From an uncultured Dehalococcoidia bacterium (GTDB taxonomy: Bacteria; Chloroflexota; Dehalococcoidia; Lucifugimonadales; UBA3495), in the NCBI GenBank assembly GCA_951812625.1, contig CATOSP010000002.1, positions 1,684,788 to 1,748,787 of the forward strand: a stretch of 64,000 nucleotides of DNA, written 5' to 3'. This document shows positions 43,502 to 52,810 of this stretch, piece after piece. Position 1 is the first letter of the stretch. Every line of letters starts with the position of its first letter. The notes under the pieces are model-generated. The model searched no databases and was not told where the DNA came from. It was given only the letters and a program-made list of their open reading frames with translations. A program made the position numbers and the translations under genes.

Positions 43502-46500
43502 CTACCCCGTTACGTATCCGTTCTTAACGTCCCAGGCACGGGCAGACTCTGCACGCTGGGCTGGGTCTCCGAAGCCGCCGCCGCCTGAAGACAAGCAGAC
43601 AATTCGGTCGCCGGGAGCGACCGTCACCCCCGTCTCCTTCGAACCGAGTACTCGGTCCGTCCCGTTGGAGACAACTTTGTACAGGTGAGGCAGGCCCGGC
43701 TCGGCGCCAAACAGGCCGAACGGAGGTACGATCACACCATCGCCCGCTGTGTTCAGCAACGCCGGGCCTAAACCCTCATACACTAGGTCGCAGACTGCAC
43801 CCAGACCTCCTCGCCACTCACCGGCTCCCCCGGAGCCGGCCCGCAGCTCGTGTGTGCGAATGAAGAAGGGAAACCGCTCCTCGGTAACCTCGATGCTGGG
43901 CGAGCGGATTCCTCCCGCTACGTTCACCTCGCCAACCCCGGTCCAGCCGTCGTAACCTTGTGATGCCCCGCCGCCGCCTCGCGCCAGGAAGAAGTGCCAT
44001 ATGAAACGCCGACCCGTCCGGGGGTCGGAGCCGGTTATTGCGTATCGCAGTCGGCGGGAGAACCCCGCCGAAACCGCGTGGGGCACGGCCGGAGCCAACG
44101 CACGGAACACCGCCTCGACAATCTCCTCGGCGCAATGGTTGGTGCTCATGCACACCGGGGCGGGTGAGTTCGCGTTGACGACGAGGCCCCTGGGTGCGAT
44201 CACCTGTACCGGGCGCATGGACCCCTCGTTCCGGGGAACGTCCGACGGAGCAAGATACATGATCGCTGCATGGGCCAGCGACCGCGTGTTCGCGTAAGCG
44301 CTGTTGATGAACCCGGTAACCTGGGGACTCGATTCCCCTAGGTCGATGGTCATAGAGTCACCATCAATCGTCACCTTGGCCCGGATGGGGATCAGCTTGC
44401 TGTCAAACCCATCATCGTCCACAAAGGACTCGCCATGGTACACCCCGTCCGGCCAGCCGGAGATAAACTGCCGCACCTGCCTTTCCGTGGCTCCTAGTAT
44501 GCCGTCGACTGCCGAGAGCAAGCGGTCGGGGCCGTAGCTCTCCAGCAACGACTTGATACGCTGCGTGGCAATCATTACGGAACCGATTTGCGCGTTCAGA
44601 TCGCCCAGGAAATTCTCCGGCTGGCGGACGTTGGCAGACAGCATCTGGAGCACGTCTTGCCGGGGATTCCCGCGGTCGTAGAGCCGGAGCGGTGGAATCC
44701 GCAGCCCTTCATGGAATATCTCGCTGGCAGCGGGGTTGTACCCTCCGTGAGTCCCACCGCCAACGTCGCTATGGTGGGCACGATTGACCCCATAGAACAT
44801 CAGGTGCCCTTGATGAAATACCGGCTGGATAATGGTTATGTCCGGTAGATGGCTGCCCCCGTAATAGGGATCGTTGAGGATGAACAGGTCACCCTCGAAA
44901 ATGTCATCCCCGAAGTAGTCCCGCACCGCTGCCCCAGCCACAGGGAGGGCGCTGATGTGAACGGGGATCCCCTCACCCTGTGCCACCAACTGGCAATTGG
45001 CGTCCAGTATGGCGGTGGAGAAATCCCTGCTGGAGTTCAGTATCTGCGACATGGAGGTGCGCAGCATTACCTCGGTCATTTCCAGGGCGATAGACTCCAA
45101 CCTGTGTTCCACGACCGCCAGGGCAATCGGGTCTCCGGATGCGTCAGGATTGGCGACCTCCGGGTCAGGATGCAGGTCGTCCATACCAACGAACATATCC
45201 ACCCCTCCCAACTGGTCAACTACAACCCGGTCCCCGTCCTCCAGTACGACGGTAGTAAAGTCGGACTCAAGAATGCACGGGCCTTCAATTTCCGCACCTG
45301 CAGTTAGCCTGGACATGTCATAGACCGGGACTTCGAGCCATTCTCCGAAATACGCTCGGCGGGTGCCCTTCTGCATGACCGCCGACTCCGAAGGCAGAGA
45401 AGCTGGCAGCGAGACCCGTGGGAGCTTCCCCACAACTGTCACTCGAAGAGTGACTAGGCGCACTTCCTGTTCCTGCTGCCGATAGGAGTACAGTTCCTGG
45501 TAACGCCTGTGGAAGTTGGCCTCCCACTCGGTGAGCAAGGTCTGGTCGTCTTGGTCCAGGCCCGGCACAGGGACGTTAACCTCGTATATCTGGTCCAGGT
45601 AGCGCATATCCGCTGATGCCTGGACTTCAATAGCCTCTATACTTTCCTTTTCATCTCCCAGTTTGCCCCGGCCCTCTTCTTCTAGTTCGGCAAGTATCGA
45701 CCTGACCTCCAAAAGGTCGATTGCGTCGAGGCTGACCGGGTGGGACCGTGAGAAGTCGTACCTCAGATCGGTGCACAGCATCCCGTAAGCGGAGAGCACG
45801 GGAGCCGCTGCGGGAATGTAGACTCTTTCGACCTGTAACTGGCGTGCTATCTGCCCAGCCTGCAGACCGGATGCTCCTCCGAAGGCTGTCAGGGCGAACT
45901 CCCGTGGGTCCACCCCTCGCTGGACCGACATCAGCCGGATGCCTTCGGCGATGGACGTAGACACCACTTTGCTCACCCCGTAGGCCGCTTCAGCGGTGGA
46001 GAGTCCCAATGGCTGTGCAATCTGCCGCTCCAGCACATCCTCGGCCAGGGCGACATCCAGGGCCTCCCTCCCACCCAGGAAGTGTGCCGGGTCAAGGTAG
46101 CCTAGGGCGAGGTTGGCATCGGTCACCGTGGAAGCCGATCCACCCTTGCCATAGCAGGCGGGGCCAGGGTCGGCACCAGCGCTATCGGGACCGACGTGTA
46201 GTAGCCCACCTTCATCCACTCGGGCGATGCTGCCGCCGCCAGCGCCCAGCGTGTGGATATCGATCATGGGAACTGAGATTTTCCATCCTGCCTCGAACTT
46301 CTCGGTGGTCAGGTGAGGAACGCCGTCTTCAATCAGGGATATATCGGTGCTCGTCCCGCCCATGTCGAACGCGATGATCCTGGGGTGTCCTGGCTGCTCT
46401 CCCAGAAACGCAGCGGCGTTGACCCCGCCCGCGGGGCCGGACAGGATCGCGCGCACTGGTTGCTGCACCGACTCCTCTATTGGCGCAACACCGCCATTGG

Positions 46501-47230
46501 ACTGCATGATCAGCACGTCGCGCATCCGCCGGTATGGGTCAAGGCGCTGCCGGAGCCGTCGCAGGTAGTCACTGAATACGGGACCTACGTAGGAATTGAT
46601 GACTGTAGTGCTGAGGCGGTCGAACTCCTTGATCTGCGGAATGATCTCCTGTGACAGCGAGGTATAGGAATCGGGAAACCTGTCACGCACCCGTTGCGCT
46701 GCCTGCCGTTCATGGGCAGGATTGAGGTAGGAAAACAGAAAACATACGGCCAATGCCTCAACCCCCTCCTCCTCGAACAAGCCCAGGACCCGGTCAAGGT
46801 CATCCAGGTCCAGGGGAGTATCCACGCTTCCGTCAGCCCGGACCCTCTCATTCACCCCCAGCCGCAGGTAACGGGGCACCAGTGGCGCGAAAGGCTCCAT
46901 TCGGAGGTTATACCGGTCCTCCTTCAATCCTTCCCTCATCTCCAGCAAGTCCCGGAACCCCTCAGTGGTAATCAGTCCAACCTTCGCCCCCTTCCGTTCC
47001 ACCAGGGTGTTGGTCGCAACTGTAGTCCCATGGATCACCAAGCCCGTTTCCTGGAGCAAGTCCGGCAATGACATGCCGTACTCTCCCGCGACCAGACCCA
47101 ACCCCGCCATCACTCCCTCTGATGGGTCCTCTGGGGTGGACGGCGTCTTGAAATATCGCGGACTTCTCCCTTCTTCGACCGCTACCAAGTCGGTAAAAGT
47201 GCCTCCAACGTCGATGCCAATCTTGAACAT
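43502..47230 (-). CDS. fused hydantoinase A / hydantoinase B protein (5-oxoprolinase-like)
   Basis: A 1242-residue protein. Residues 1-680 are HyuA (FKIGIDVGGTFTDLVAVEEG, LVIHGTTVATNTL, IAFDMGGTSTDISLI, TLGAGGGSIARVDEGG). Residues 720-1242 are HyuB (RTSMSQILNSSRDFSTAIL, LFILNDPYYGGSHLPDIT, RNEGSMRPVQVIAPRG, GAGEWRGGLGAV). HyuA and HyuB are separate genes in many bacteria; the fused form is the layout of ATP-dependent 5-oxoprolinase and some N-methylhydantoinases. It opens lactam rings with ATP in cytosol. No frameshift is evident. It may process 5-oxoproline, hydantoins or related lactams. Confidence 0.9.
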   Translation of the reverse strand: MFKIGIDVGGTFTDLVAVEEGRSPRYFKTPSTPEDPSEGVMAGLGLVAGEYGMSLPDLLQETGLVIHGTTVATNTLVERKGAKVGLITTEGFRDLLEMREGLKEDRYNLRMEPFAPLVPRYLRLGVNERVRADGSVDTPLDLDDLDRVLGLFEEEGVEALAVCFLFSYLNPAHERQAAQRVRDRFPDSYTSLSQEIIPQIKEFDRLSTTVINSYVGPVFSDYLRRLRQRLDPYRRMRDVLIMQSNGGVAPIEESVQQPVRAILSGPAGGVNAAAFLGEQPGHPRIIAFDMGGTSTDISLIEDGVPHLTTEKFEAGWKISVPMIDIHTLGAGGGSIARVDEGGLLHVGPDSAGADPGPACYGKGGSASTVTDANLALGYLDPAHFLGGREALDVALAEDVLERQIAQPLGLSTAEAAYGVSKVVSTSIAEGIRLMSVQRGVDPREFALTAFGGASGLQAGQIARQLQVERVYIPAAAPVLSAYGMLCTDLRYDFSRSHPVSLDAIDLLEVRSILAELEEEGRGKLGDEKESIEAIEVQASADMRYLDQIYEVNVPVPGLDQDDQTLLTEWEANFHRRYQELYSYRQQEQEVRLVTLRVTVVGKLPRVSLPASLPSESAVMQKGTRRAYFGEWLEVPVYDMSRLTAGAEIEGPCILESDFTTVVLEDGDRVVVDQLGGVDMFVGMDDLHPDPEVANPDASGDPIALAVVEHRLESIALEMTEVMLRTSMSQILNSSRDFSTAILDANCQLVAQGEGIPVHISALPVAGAAVRDYFGDDIFEGDLFILNDPYYGGSHLPDITIIQPVFHQGHLMFYGVNRAHHSDVGGGTHGGYNPAASEIFHEGLRIPPLRLYDRGNPRQDVLQMLSANVRQPENFLGDLNAQIGSVMIATQRIKSLLESYGPDRLLSAVDGILGATERQVRQFISGWPDGVYHGESFVDDDGFDSKLIPIRAKVTIDGDSMTIDLGESSPQVTGFINSAYANTRSLAHAAIMYLAPSDVPRNEGSMRPVQVIAPRGLVVNANSPAPVCMSTNHCAEEIVEAVFRALAPAVPHAVSAGFSRRLRYAITGSDPRTGRRFIWHFFLARGGGGASQGYDGWTGVGEVNVAGGIRSPSIEVTEERFPFFIRTHELRAGSGGAGEWRGGLGAVCDLVYEGLGPALLNTAGDGVIVPPFGLFGAEPGLPHLYKVVSNGTDRVLGSKETGVTVAPGDRIVCLSSGGGGFGDPAQRAESARAWDVKNGYVTG

Positions 47231-47316
47231 GGGGGTCTCCTCATGCGGCGGTGAATCTCACAGGTTTCAGGTCAAACTCGGATATGGCCTGGAACATCTG
47301 GAGTCTGCCGGTGGTG

Positions 47317-47334
47317 GGCAGGTACAAAACTGCC
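47317..47334. promoter_or_regulatory. short inverted repeat, possible operator
   Basis: GGCAG (47317-47321) and CTGCC (47330-47334) flank 8 bases, directly before a TATACT box (47336-47341). It lies between the divergent HyuA-HyuB and S9 peptidase genes. A -35 is not clear, so the assignment is tentative. Confidence 0.3.
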
Positions 47335-47405
47335 ATATACTATGGTCTGACGCAACTTCCAGCAAATGACCGCGCAGGCTGTCCAACAAACGGGGGATCA
47401 TTCGA

Positions 47406-49343
47406 ATGACATCCGTGCCTCAACTACCCTACGGCTCCTGGGAATCGCCGATAACCTCCGACCTCATCGTCGCCGGGACCATCGGCCTCGGTCAACCAGT
47501 CATTGATGGAGACGATATCTACTGGACCGAGTCCCGCCCCTCGGAGGGTGGACGGAACGTCGTCGTCCGACGCAAAGCCAACGGAGAGACCGGAGACGTA
47601 ACCCCGGCGGGATTCAACGTGCGTACCCGTGTCCACGAGTATGGGGGCGGAGCATACAGTGTAACGGCCGGAGTGGTCTACTTCTCCAACTTCGATGACC
47701 AGCGACTGTACCGTCAGAAACCGGGTCATCGACCGACTCCGGTTACTCCAGAGACTGACATGAGATACGCAGAAGGCACTTCCGACAATACCAGGGGGCG
47801 GATGGTCTGCGTCCGCGAGGACCACACCGGCGGTGGAGAACCGGTAAACACAATCGCCGCGCTGTCTCTGGACGGAGTCGATGCGGGAACGGTCCTGGTC
47901 TCAGGGTCGGATTTCTATGCCTCACCGCGCATTAGCCCCGATGGTTCGCTCCTGGCCTGGCTTGGCTGGGACCACCCCAACATGCCCTGGGACAGCGTGA
48001 CCCTCTGGGTAGCAGATTTTCAACCCGACGGCACGCTCGGAGAGCCAGTTCAGGTTGCAGGCGGTTCCGGAGAATCGGTCTTCCAACCGGAATGGTCCCC
48101 GGACGGGACGCTCTACTTCGTCTCCGACCGTACAGGTTGGTACAACATCTATCGATTAAACAATGGAGAGGTCGAACCCGTGTGCCCGCTGGATGCCGAG
48201 TTCGGGCATCCCGGATTTGCTCTGGGCAACGTCTCCTACGGGTTCGAGTCCGAAGGCCGTATTATCTGCTGTTACACACAATCCGGGGTATGGAAACTGG
48301 GCTCGTTGGATACTTCCTCCGGCCAGTTGGAGGACTTGCATATCCCGTACACCGAGATGAGCGGCGGCGGTGGCTTGCAAACCGCACTAGGCACGGCTGT
48401 GTTCACAGCTGGAGCCGCCGACTTCCCCATGTCAGTTGTTCGGTACGACATAGCGTCCGGAACAGCGGAGGAGTTGCGCCGGGCCAGCAACATATCAGTG
48501 GACTCCAGGTACATCTCGACTCCGCGGGCCATAGAGTTTCCCACGGAAAGCGGTCTCACGGCTCACGCCTTCTACTATGGCCCAGCCAACGGCGACTTTG
48601 CCGGGGTGCCCGGTGAGAAGCCACCCCTTCTGGTCAAGAGCCACGGCGGGCCCACGGCAGCTACCTCGACCGCACTTGACCTGCGGATTCAGTACTGGAC
48701 CAGTCGGGGCATTGCGGTGCTTGACGTCAACTACGGCGGCAGCACAGGCTACGGCCGTGCCTACCGGGAGCGGCTGAATGGGCAGTGGGGCATCGTGGAT
48801 GTGGACGACTGTGTCAACGCCGCCCTGCACGTCGTTGAGGAGGGACTTGCCGACAGCGAGCGTCTGGCCATTGATGGCGGCAGTGCGGGCGGATTCACCA
48901 CTTTGGCCGCGCTGGCCTTCCGCGATGTTTTCAAGGCAGGAGCAAGCTACTACGGTGTCAGCGACCTGGAAGCGCTGGCAAAGGATACCCACAAGTTCGA
49001 GTCGCGGTATCTGGATGGGCTGGTCGGTCCATACCCGGAGGCCCGTGACCTGTACCAGGAGCGGTCGCCTATCAATCACACCGCTGGGCTGTCATGCCCG
49101 CTCATCCTCTTCCAGGGGTTGGAAGACAGGATAGTCCCGCCGGACCAGGCGGAGTCGATGTACCAGGCCGTCCTCTCCAAGGGGCTGCCTACGGCATACC
49201 TGCCGTTCGAAGGAGAACAACACGGTTTCCGGCGTGCCGAGAACATCAAGCGTGCGCTCGATGCAGAACTCTACTTCTTCTCACGTGTCTTTGGATTCGA
49301 GCCAGCGGGGGACATAGACCCGGTAGACATCGAAAACCTTTAG
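47406..49343 (+). CDS. S9 family peptidase (prolyl oligopeptidase type)
   Basis: A 645-residue serine peptidase. Residues 1-400 form a beta-propeller with WD-like repeats (LLAWLGWDHPNMPWD, FQPEWSPDGTLYFVSDRTG). The alpha/beta hydrolase domain has AIDGGSAGGFTTL (nucleophile Ser), LEDRIVPPDQ (Asp) and GEQHGFR (His). It is similar to acylaminoacyl or dipeptidyl peptidases; there is no signal peptide, so it acts in the cytoplasm on small peptides. It stands alone on the plus strand, between HyuA-HyuB and Fur. Confidence 0.92.
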   Translation: MTSVPQLPYGSWESPITSDLIVAGTIGLGQPVIDGDDIYWTESRPSEGGRNVVVRRKANGETGDVTPAGFNVRTRVHEYGGGAYSVTAGVVYFSNFDDQRLYRQKPGHRPTPVTPETDMRYAEGTSDNTRGRMVCVREDHTGGGEPVNTIAALSLDGVDAGTVLVSGSDFYASPRISPDGSLLAWLGWDHPNMPWDSVTLWVADFQPDGTLGEPVQVAGGSGESVFQPEWSPDGTLYFVSDRTGWYNIYRLNNGEVEPVCPLDAEFGHPGFALGNVSYGFESEGRIICCYTQSGVWKLGSLDTSSGQLEDLHIPYTEMSGGGGLQTALGTAVFTAGAADFPMSVVRYDIASGTAEELRRASNISVDSRYISTPRAIEFPTESGLTAHAFYYGPANGDFAGVPGEKPPLLVKSHGGPTAATSTALDLRIQYWTSRGIAVLDVNYGGSTGYGRAYRERLNGQWGIVDVDDCVNAALHVVEEGLADSERLAIDGGSAGGFTTLAALAFRDVFKAGASYYGVSDLEALAKDTHKFESRYLDGLVGPYPEARDLYQERSPINHTAGLSCPLILFQGLEDRIVPPDQAESMYQAVLSKGLPTAYLPFEGEQHGFRRAENIKRALDAELYFFSRVFGFEPAGDIDPVDIENL

Positions 49344-49354
49344 GCTCTCCTGGC

Positions 49355-49798
49355 CTACGACGCCTGGGAGTCGTCGGCCGGAGCGCAGCCGGAACACCAG
49401 CCGTAGAAGTCCACCCGCTGGGCTGCTACCTCGAAGTCCGACTCGCCTTCGAGTATGCGTCGAAGCTCGGCCACCATGTTCTGACCAACGTCGGCATCCA
49501 CGACGGTGCCACAGCCGATGCACACCAGGTTGGCATGGGGTGATAGGTTGGCGTCGTAGCGCGACAGTCGCTGGAAAGGAAGTTCCCTGACGATGGCCGC
49601 CCTCTCCAGCACGTCCAGCGTCGAGTAGACCGTGGCCAAGGTCACGTATGGAAAGAACGCCTTGACCCTCTCGTAGACGTCCTTCACCGAGGGATGATCG
49701 CCAGAGTTAATCACCACTTCGGCAATAGCCAGACGCTGGGGCGTCAGGCGAATCCCCAGTTGCCTCAGGCGGGTAGCGAGTTCTTCTTGAGTCGTCAA
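49355..49798 (-). CDS. Fur family transcriptional regulator
   Basis: A 147-residue metal-dependent repressor. The N-terminal winged helix is GIRLTPQRLAIAEVV then TLATVYSTLDVLERAAI, and the C-terminal domain has SPHANLVCIGCGTVVDAD (His and CxxC) and FYGWCSGCAPA (second CxxC), the structural zinc site of the Fur/PerR type. Which metal or peroxide it senses is not clear. It is the last gene in a minus-strand run trxB, CoA-binding, SDR, Fur; a link with redox or peroxide response would suit trxB but is inference. Confidence 0.9.
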   Translation of the reverse strand: MTTQEELATRLRQLGIRLTPQRLAIAEVVINSGDHPSVKDVYERVKAFFPYVTLATVYSTLDVLERAAIVRELPFQRLSRYDANLSPHANLVCIGCGTVVDADVGQNMVAELRRILEGESDFEVAAQRVDFYGWCSGCAPADDSQAS

Positions 49799-49857
49799 AA
49801 CCTTCCCCTATCCCGACCAGGTTGGGCCCCGTAGCACGGGCGCGCCGCAAGCACGGT

Positions 49858-50613
49858 CTAGGATGCGGTGGTCCCCCCGTCAATCACCAGTTCGCTTCCA
49901 GTGACGAACGAGGATTCATCAGACGCCAGGTACAGCACGCCGTACGCTATATCCTCGGTCGTGCCAACCCTGCCCAGCGGAAGACGTTGCATTCGCTGCT
50001 CCAATCGGGAAGGGTCGTTGATAGTATCCTGGATCATCGGAGTATCGATCGGGCCCGGATGCACCGAGTTGCACCGGATGTTCTCCCCGGCGTACTGAAT
50101 GGCGGTGGCCTTGGTCAGGAGACGGACCGCCCCTTTGGTGGCAGTGTAGCTGGGAGACCCATTGGGACTGCCCACCAGTCCCGCCGTGGAGGAGATGTTG
50201 ATGATGGACCCGCCACCGGCCCGCCTCATCGCAGGGATGGCCGACTTCGAACCGAGGAACACCCCCTTGGCATTGATGTCCATGATGCGTTCCCAGTCCT
50301 CGACCGTGGTCTCCTCCAGCCCTTTGCGGATGAGGATGCCCGCGTTGTTTACCAGGATGTCCAGCTTGCCGTAGCGCTCTTCGGCAGTCTGGACTGCGGC
50401 CTGCCACTGGGCCTCCTCCGTAACGTCCAGGTGGACGTAGGTGGCCTCGCCGCCAAGCTCCCTGATCTCCGCCTCCACCTTCATCCCCTCTTCATCCAGG
50501 ATGTCGCCGAACACCACCTTCGCGCCTTCGCGGGTCAGAAACCTGACCTCGGTCGCGCCTTGACCCCGCGCGCCACCGCTTATGATTGCGACTTTTCCGT
50601 CCAACCTTCCCAT
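49858..50613 (-). CDS. SDR family oxidoreductase (classical type)
   Basis: A 251-residue short-chain dehydrogenase. IISGGARGQGATE is the cofactor loop, LVNNAGILIR the NNAG motif, NISSTAGLVG supplies Ser, and YTATKGAVRLLTKA has Tyr and Lys. VHPGPIDTPMI and FVTGSELVIDGGTTAS end it. It resembles glucose-1-dehydrogenase or 2,5-diketogluconate reductase-like SDRs; substrate is unknown. ATG 50613, with GGGAG 7 bases before, is preferred over an in-frame start at 50673. Confidence 0.9.
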   Translation of the reverse strand: MGRLDGKVAIISGGARGQGATEVRFLTREGAKVVFGDILDEEGMKVEAEIRELGGEATYVHLDVTEEAQWQAAVQTAEERYGKLDILVNNAGILIRKGLEETTVEDWERIMDINAKGVFLGSKSAIPAMRRAGGGSIINISSTAGLVGSPNGSPSYTATKGAVRLLTKATAIQYAGENIRCNSVHPGPIDTPMIQDTINDPSRLEQRMQRLPLGRVGTTEDIAYGVLYLASDESSFVTGSELVIDGGTTAS

Positions 50614-50752
50614 GCCGTCACTCCCGGCGCGTGTCTGTTCAAAATTGAGGGGCCAGCCGAGCGGCCCCTGCATCTACGGGAAACCGGAGCTAACTGGCGG
50701 TATTCTCCTGTGCCTGCGAGCCGCCGAACCGGCGGCGATGCACCCGGAGCGT

Positions 50753-51115
50753 TCAATCATCCATGACCACGGGAATCCCTGCCGCCTCCGCCCTGGCGGC
50801 AGCTTCATGGTTGATGACACCGTCCTGCATCCAGATATATTTGACCCCGACCTCAATGGCCTCGTCCACCACCGGATCAACCAGTTCGGACCGGCGGAAC
50901 ACGTCCACCATATCAATAGGCTCGGGCACTGATTTCAGGTCAGGGTAGCTTTTCTCACCCAGGGTCTCTTCAATCATCGGATTGACCGGGATGATCCGGT
51001 ATCCTTGGGACTGCATATACTTTGAGACCCGGTGGCTGTCGCGGTCCGGGTTGTCCGAAAGTCCTACCACCGCGATGGTCTTGCTGTTTCGCAGTTGTTC
51101 CTCGACCAGGTCCAT
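50753..51115 (-). CDS. CoA-binding protein (YccU family)
   Basis: A 120-residue CoA-binding Rossmann-fold protein. TIAVVGLSDNPDRDSHRVS, YRIIPVNPMIEETLGEKSYP and VFRRSELVDPVVDEAIEVG, plus IWMQDGVINHEAAARAEAAG, are the usual YccU motifs. The start is ATG 51115, supported by GGGAGGACGAT; the frame is open far upstream but overlaps nothing sensible. It lies between trxB and the SDR on the same strand. Precise function unknown. Confidence 0.9.
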   Translation of the reverse strand: MDLVEEQLRNSKTIAVVGLSDNPDRDSHRVSKYMQSQGYRIIPVNPMIEETLGEKSYPDLKSVPEPIDMVDVFRRSELVDPVVDEAIEVGVKYIWMQDGVINHEAAARAEAAGIPVVMDD

Positions 51116-51182
51116 ATCGTCCTCCCAATAAGTGGAGTTCCCGTCATCAGGGGAAGAGGGTGAATATTGGTGGTCTTTCTCT

Positions 51183-52112
51183 CTACCAGTCCTTCGTCCT
51201 GATGAAATTGAAAGCCGAGATCGCAGCAGTCGCGCCGTCGCCCACGGCAGAGGCCAACTGGGACACCGAGTTCTGCCGTATATCTCCCACGGCGTACAAT
51301 CCCGCAACAGGGGTTTCCATAGAGATGCCGACGGGGATATGCCCGGCGTTGTCCACCTCTACCAGGTTGCTCACCAGGGACGAGTTCGGTTCAAGCCCCA
51401 CGTATACGAACAGCCCGGTAAGGCTTACGACGTTTTCGGCGTTGGTAGCGACGTCCCTCGTCCTTACGGCTGTGACGGTGTCTTCACCGAGGACTTCCTC
51501 AACCGCCGTGTTCCAGACGACCTCAACCTTGCGGTTATTGAGTAGCCGGTCCTGGATCGCCTGGTGCGCCCGCAGCTGGTCTCTCCGGTGGAACAGGAGC
51601 ACTCGGTCCGCGTACTCGGTCAATGTAAGGGCTTCGTCCACCGCCGAGTCTCCTCCGCCAACGACCCCCACCACCTGGCCCATGTATAGTGGGCCGTCGC
51701 ATGTGGCGCAGTGGGAGACGCCTCGACCGAACATCTCCTCCTCGCCCGGAATGCCGAGTTGCTTCAGGCTGGAGCCGGCCGCGACGATAACCGCCTTCGC
51801 CCGGTATCCCCCGGAGTCGGTCTCCACCAGCTTGAAGTCTCCGTCCCGGGAAACGGACTCGACTTCGCCCATGATGAACTCTGCGCCCGCATCCATTGCT
51901 TGCTCTTGGACCGCGGGGCCGAGTTCCGCCCCGGACACTCCCTGGGGGAATCCGGGGAAATTCTCGATGTTTTCGATGTTGATGATCTGGGCGCCGCCCA
52001 TCATCCGTTCCATTAAGCCTGTCCGCATACCATGGCGGGAGGCATACATCGCCGCGGTCATGCCGGCCAGGCCTGCCCCAATCACCAGGACGTCATAGTC
52101 GTTAGCAGCCAA
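51183..52112 (-). CDS. trxB: thioredoxin reductase
   Basis: A 309-residue thioredoxin reductase. VLVIGAGLAGMTAAMYASR binds FAD, CATCDG (about residues 135-140) is the redox-active disulfide, VVGGGDSAVDEALTLTEYAD binds NADPH and GLYAVGDIRQNSVSQLASAVG contacts FAD. It reduces thioredoxin in the cytoplasm. The promoter lies at 52150-52179. It is the first gene of a minus-strand run with a CoA-binding protein, an SDR and a Fur regulator. Confidence 0.95.
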   Translation of the reverse strand: MAANDYDVLVIGAGLAGMTAAMYASRHGMRTGLMERMMGGAQIINIENIENFPGFPQGVSGAELGPAVQEQAMDAGAEFIMGEVESVSRDGDFKLVETDSGGYRAKAVIVAAGSSLKQLGIPGEEEMFGRGVSHCATCDGPLYMGQVVGVVGGGDSAVDEALTLTEYADRVLLFHRRDQLRAHQAIQDRLLNNRKVEVVWNTAVEEVLGEDTVTAVRTRDVATNAENVVSLTGLFVYVGLEPNSSLVSNLVEVDNAGHIPVGISMETPVAGLYAVGDIRQNSVSQLASAVGDGATAAISAFNFIRTKDW

Positions 52113-52149
52113 CGAGTCCTCCTTAGACCCTGCCGGGTTCCTGAAGCTA

Positions 52150-52179
52150 ACTATAGTTGCGGCCCGAATAGAGTGTCAA
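52150..52179 (-). promoter_or_regulatory. sigma-A promoter of trxB
   Basis: On the minus strand TTGACA (52179-52174), an 18-base spacer and TATAGT (52155-52150). The predicted start is about 30 bases before the trxB ATG. Confidence 0.82.
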
Positions 52180-52305
52180 CAATCGGGCGTCGGAGGGTGG
52201 CGTCCTGTTTCCGGTGGTCACCCCAGCGACAAAGGCTGACGGATTCCTGCCCAGGCTAAGGCGGGCACCGTCACCCAGTCCATGTTGAAATCCCACCTCG
52301 GCAAA

Positions 52306-52472
52306 GGGGAGATTTCAATTTCCCGGTCATTCCCGGTCATTCTCGCCCATCCCAGGCCATTATCCGTGCTGCGCGGTGGGATCCATACCTCCGGCGTTCC
52401 CATTGCCCCAATCCTCCCCCGTGAGAATATGGTAAGGCAGTGCGTCCCCGCAGGGAAAGGGACAACTGTCAG
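52306..52472 (+). repeat. imperfect dispersed intergenic repeat, copy B
   Basis: Copy B has the same plan as copy A (10075-10253). It begins GGGGA, then GATTTCAATTT, then TCCCGGTCAT at 52321 and 52331 and TCTCGCCCAT at 52341 (strict 10-base period). The 44-base block at 52429-52472 starts ATGGTAAGGCAG and matches copy A at 32 of 44 positions with no gap. It points toward the hydrolase gene at 52811. Confidence 0.65.
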
Positions 52473-52810
52473 TGGCGGATGGTTTTGCGTGGGGTGGCCA
52501 TGACTACCGATCACCTTCGAGCCAGGCACAGGCCCCAAATCGCAACGCTGCCGAACCGGCGGTTGCCCCACGCCGGTCGTTTCCAGTCCGACCCATCGCC
52601 GTCAAACTGCACGGTTGCAATGTCCAGTGATCCAGGCGTGGGGCGTTGGCCAAGCCGATGCCATGGGCGTTCCCGACGCTAGAGAGATACAGTATCGGCC
52701 GTGGATGCACCCTGTTGCGCCGACCTGTAACATTGCCCAATAATACGCAGGCCGCACTCCCGCAGACCCGGCATCGTAGGTGCGGGAAACACGCGGCAAT
52801 GGAGACTGCC

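Larger units (their letters stand above)
52113..52810. other. long divergent intergenic region with trxB promoter and repeat copy B
   Basis: About 700 bases between trxB (minus) and the alpha/beta hydrolase gene (plus). It contains the trxB promoter (52150-52179) and repeat copy B (52306-52472). Further on there are several short GC-rich inverted stretches (for example around 52540-52670) but no clear promoter, gene or terminator. Open frames on both strands across it look non-coding. Confidence 0.5.

Noticed and set aside
49822..50766. Plus-strand frame of 314 residues opposite the SDR
   Set aside because: Antisense shadow; the SDR on the minus strand has the complete motif set.
52646..52810. 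Upstream start of the alpha/beta hydrolase (55 more residues)
   Set aside because: The extension has no hydrolase similarity, and the GGAG before 52811 fits the shorter form.
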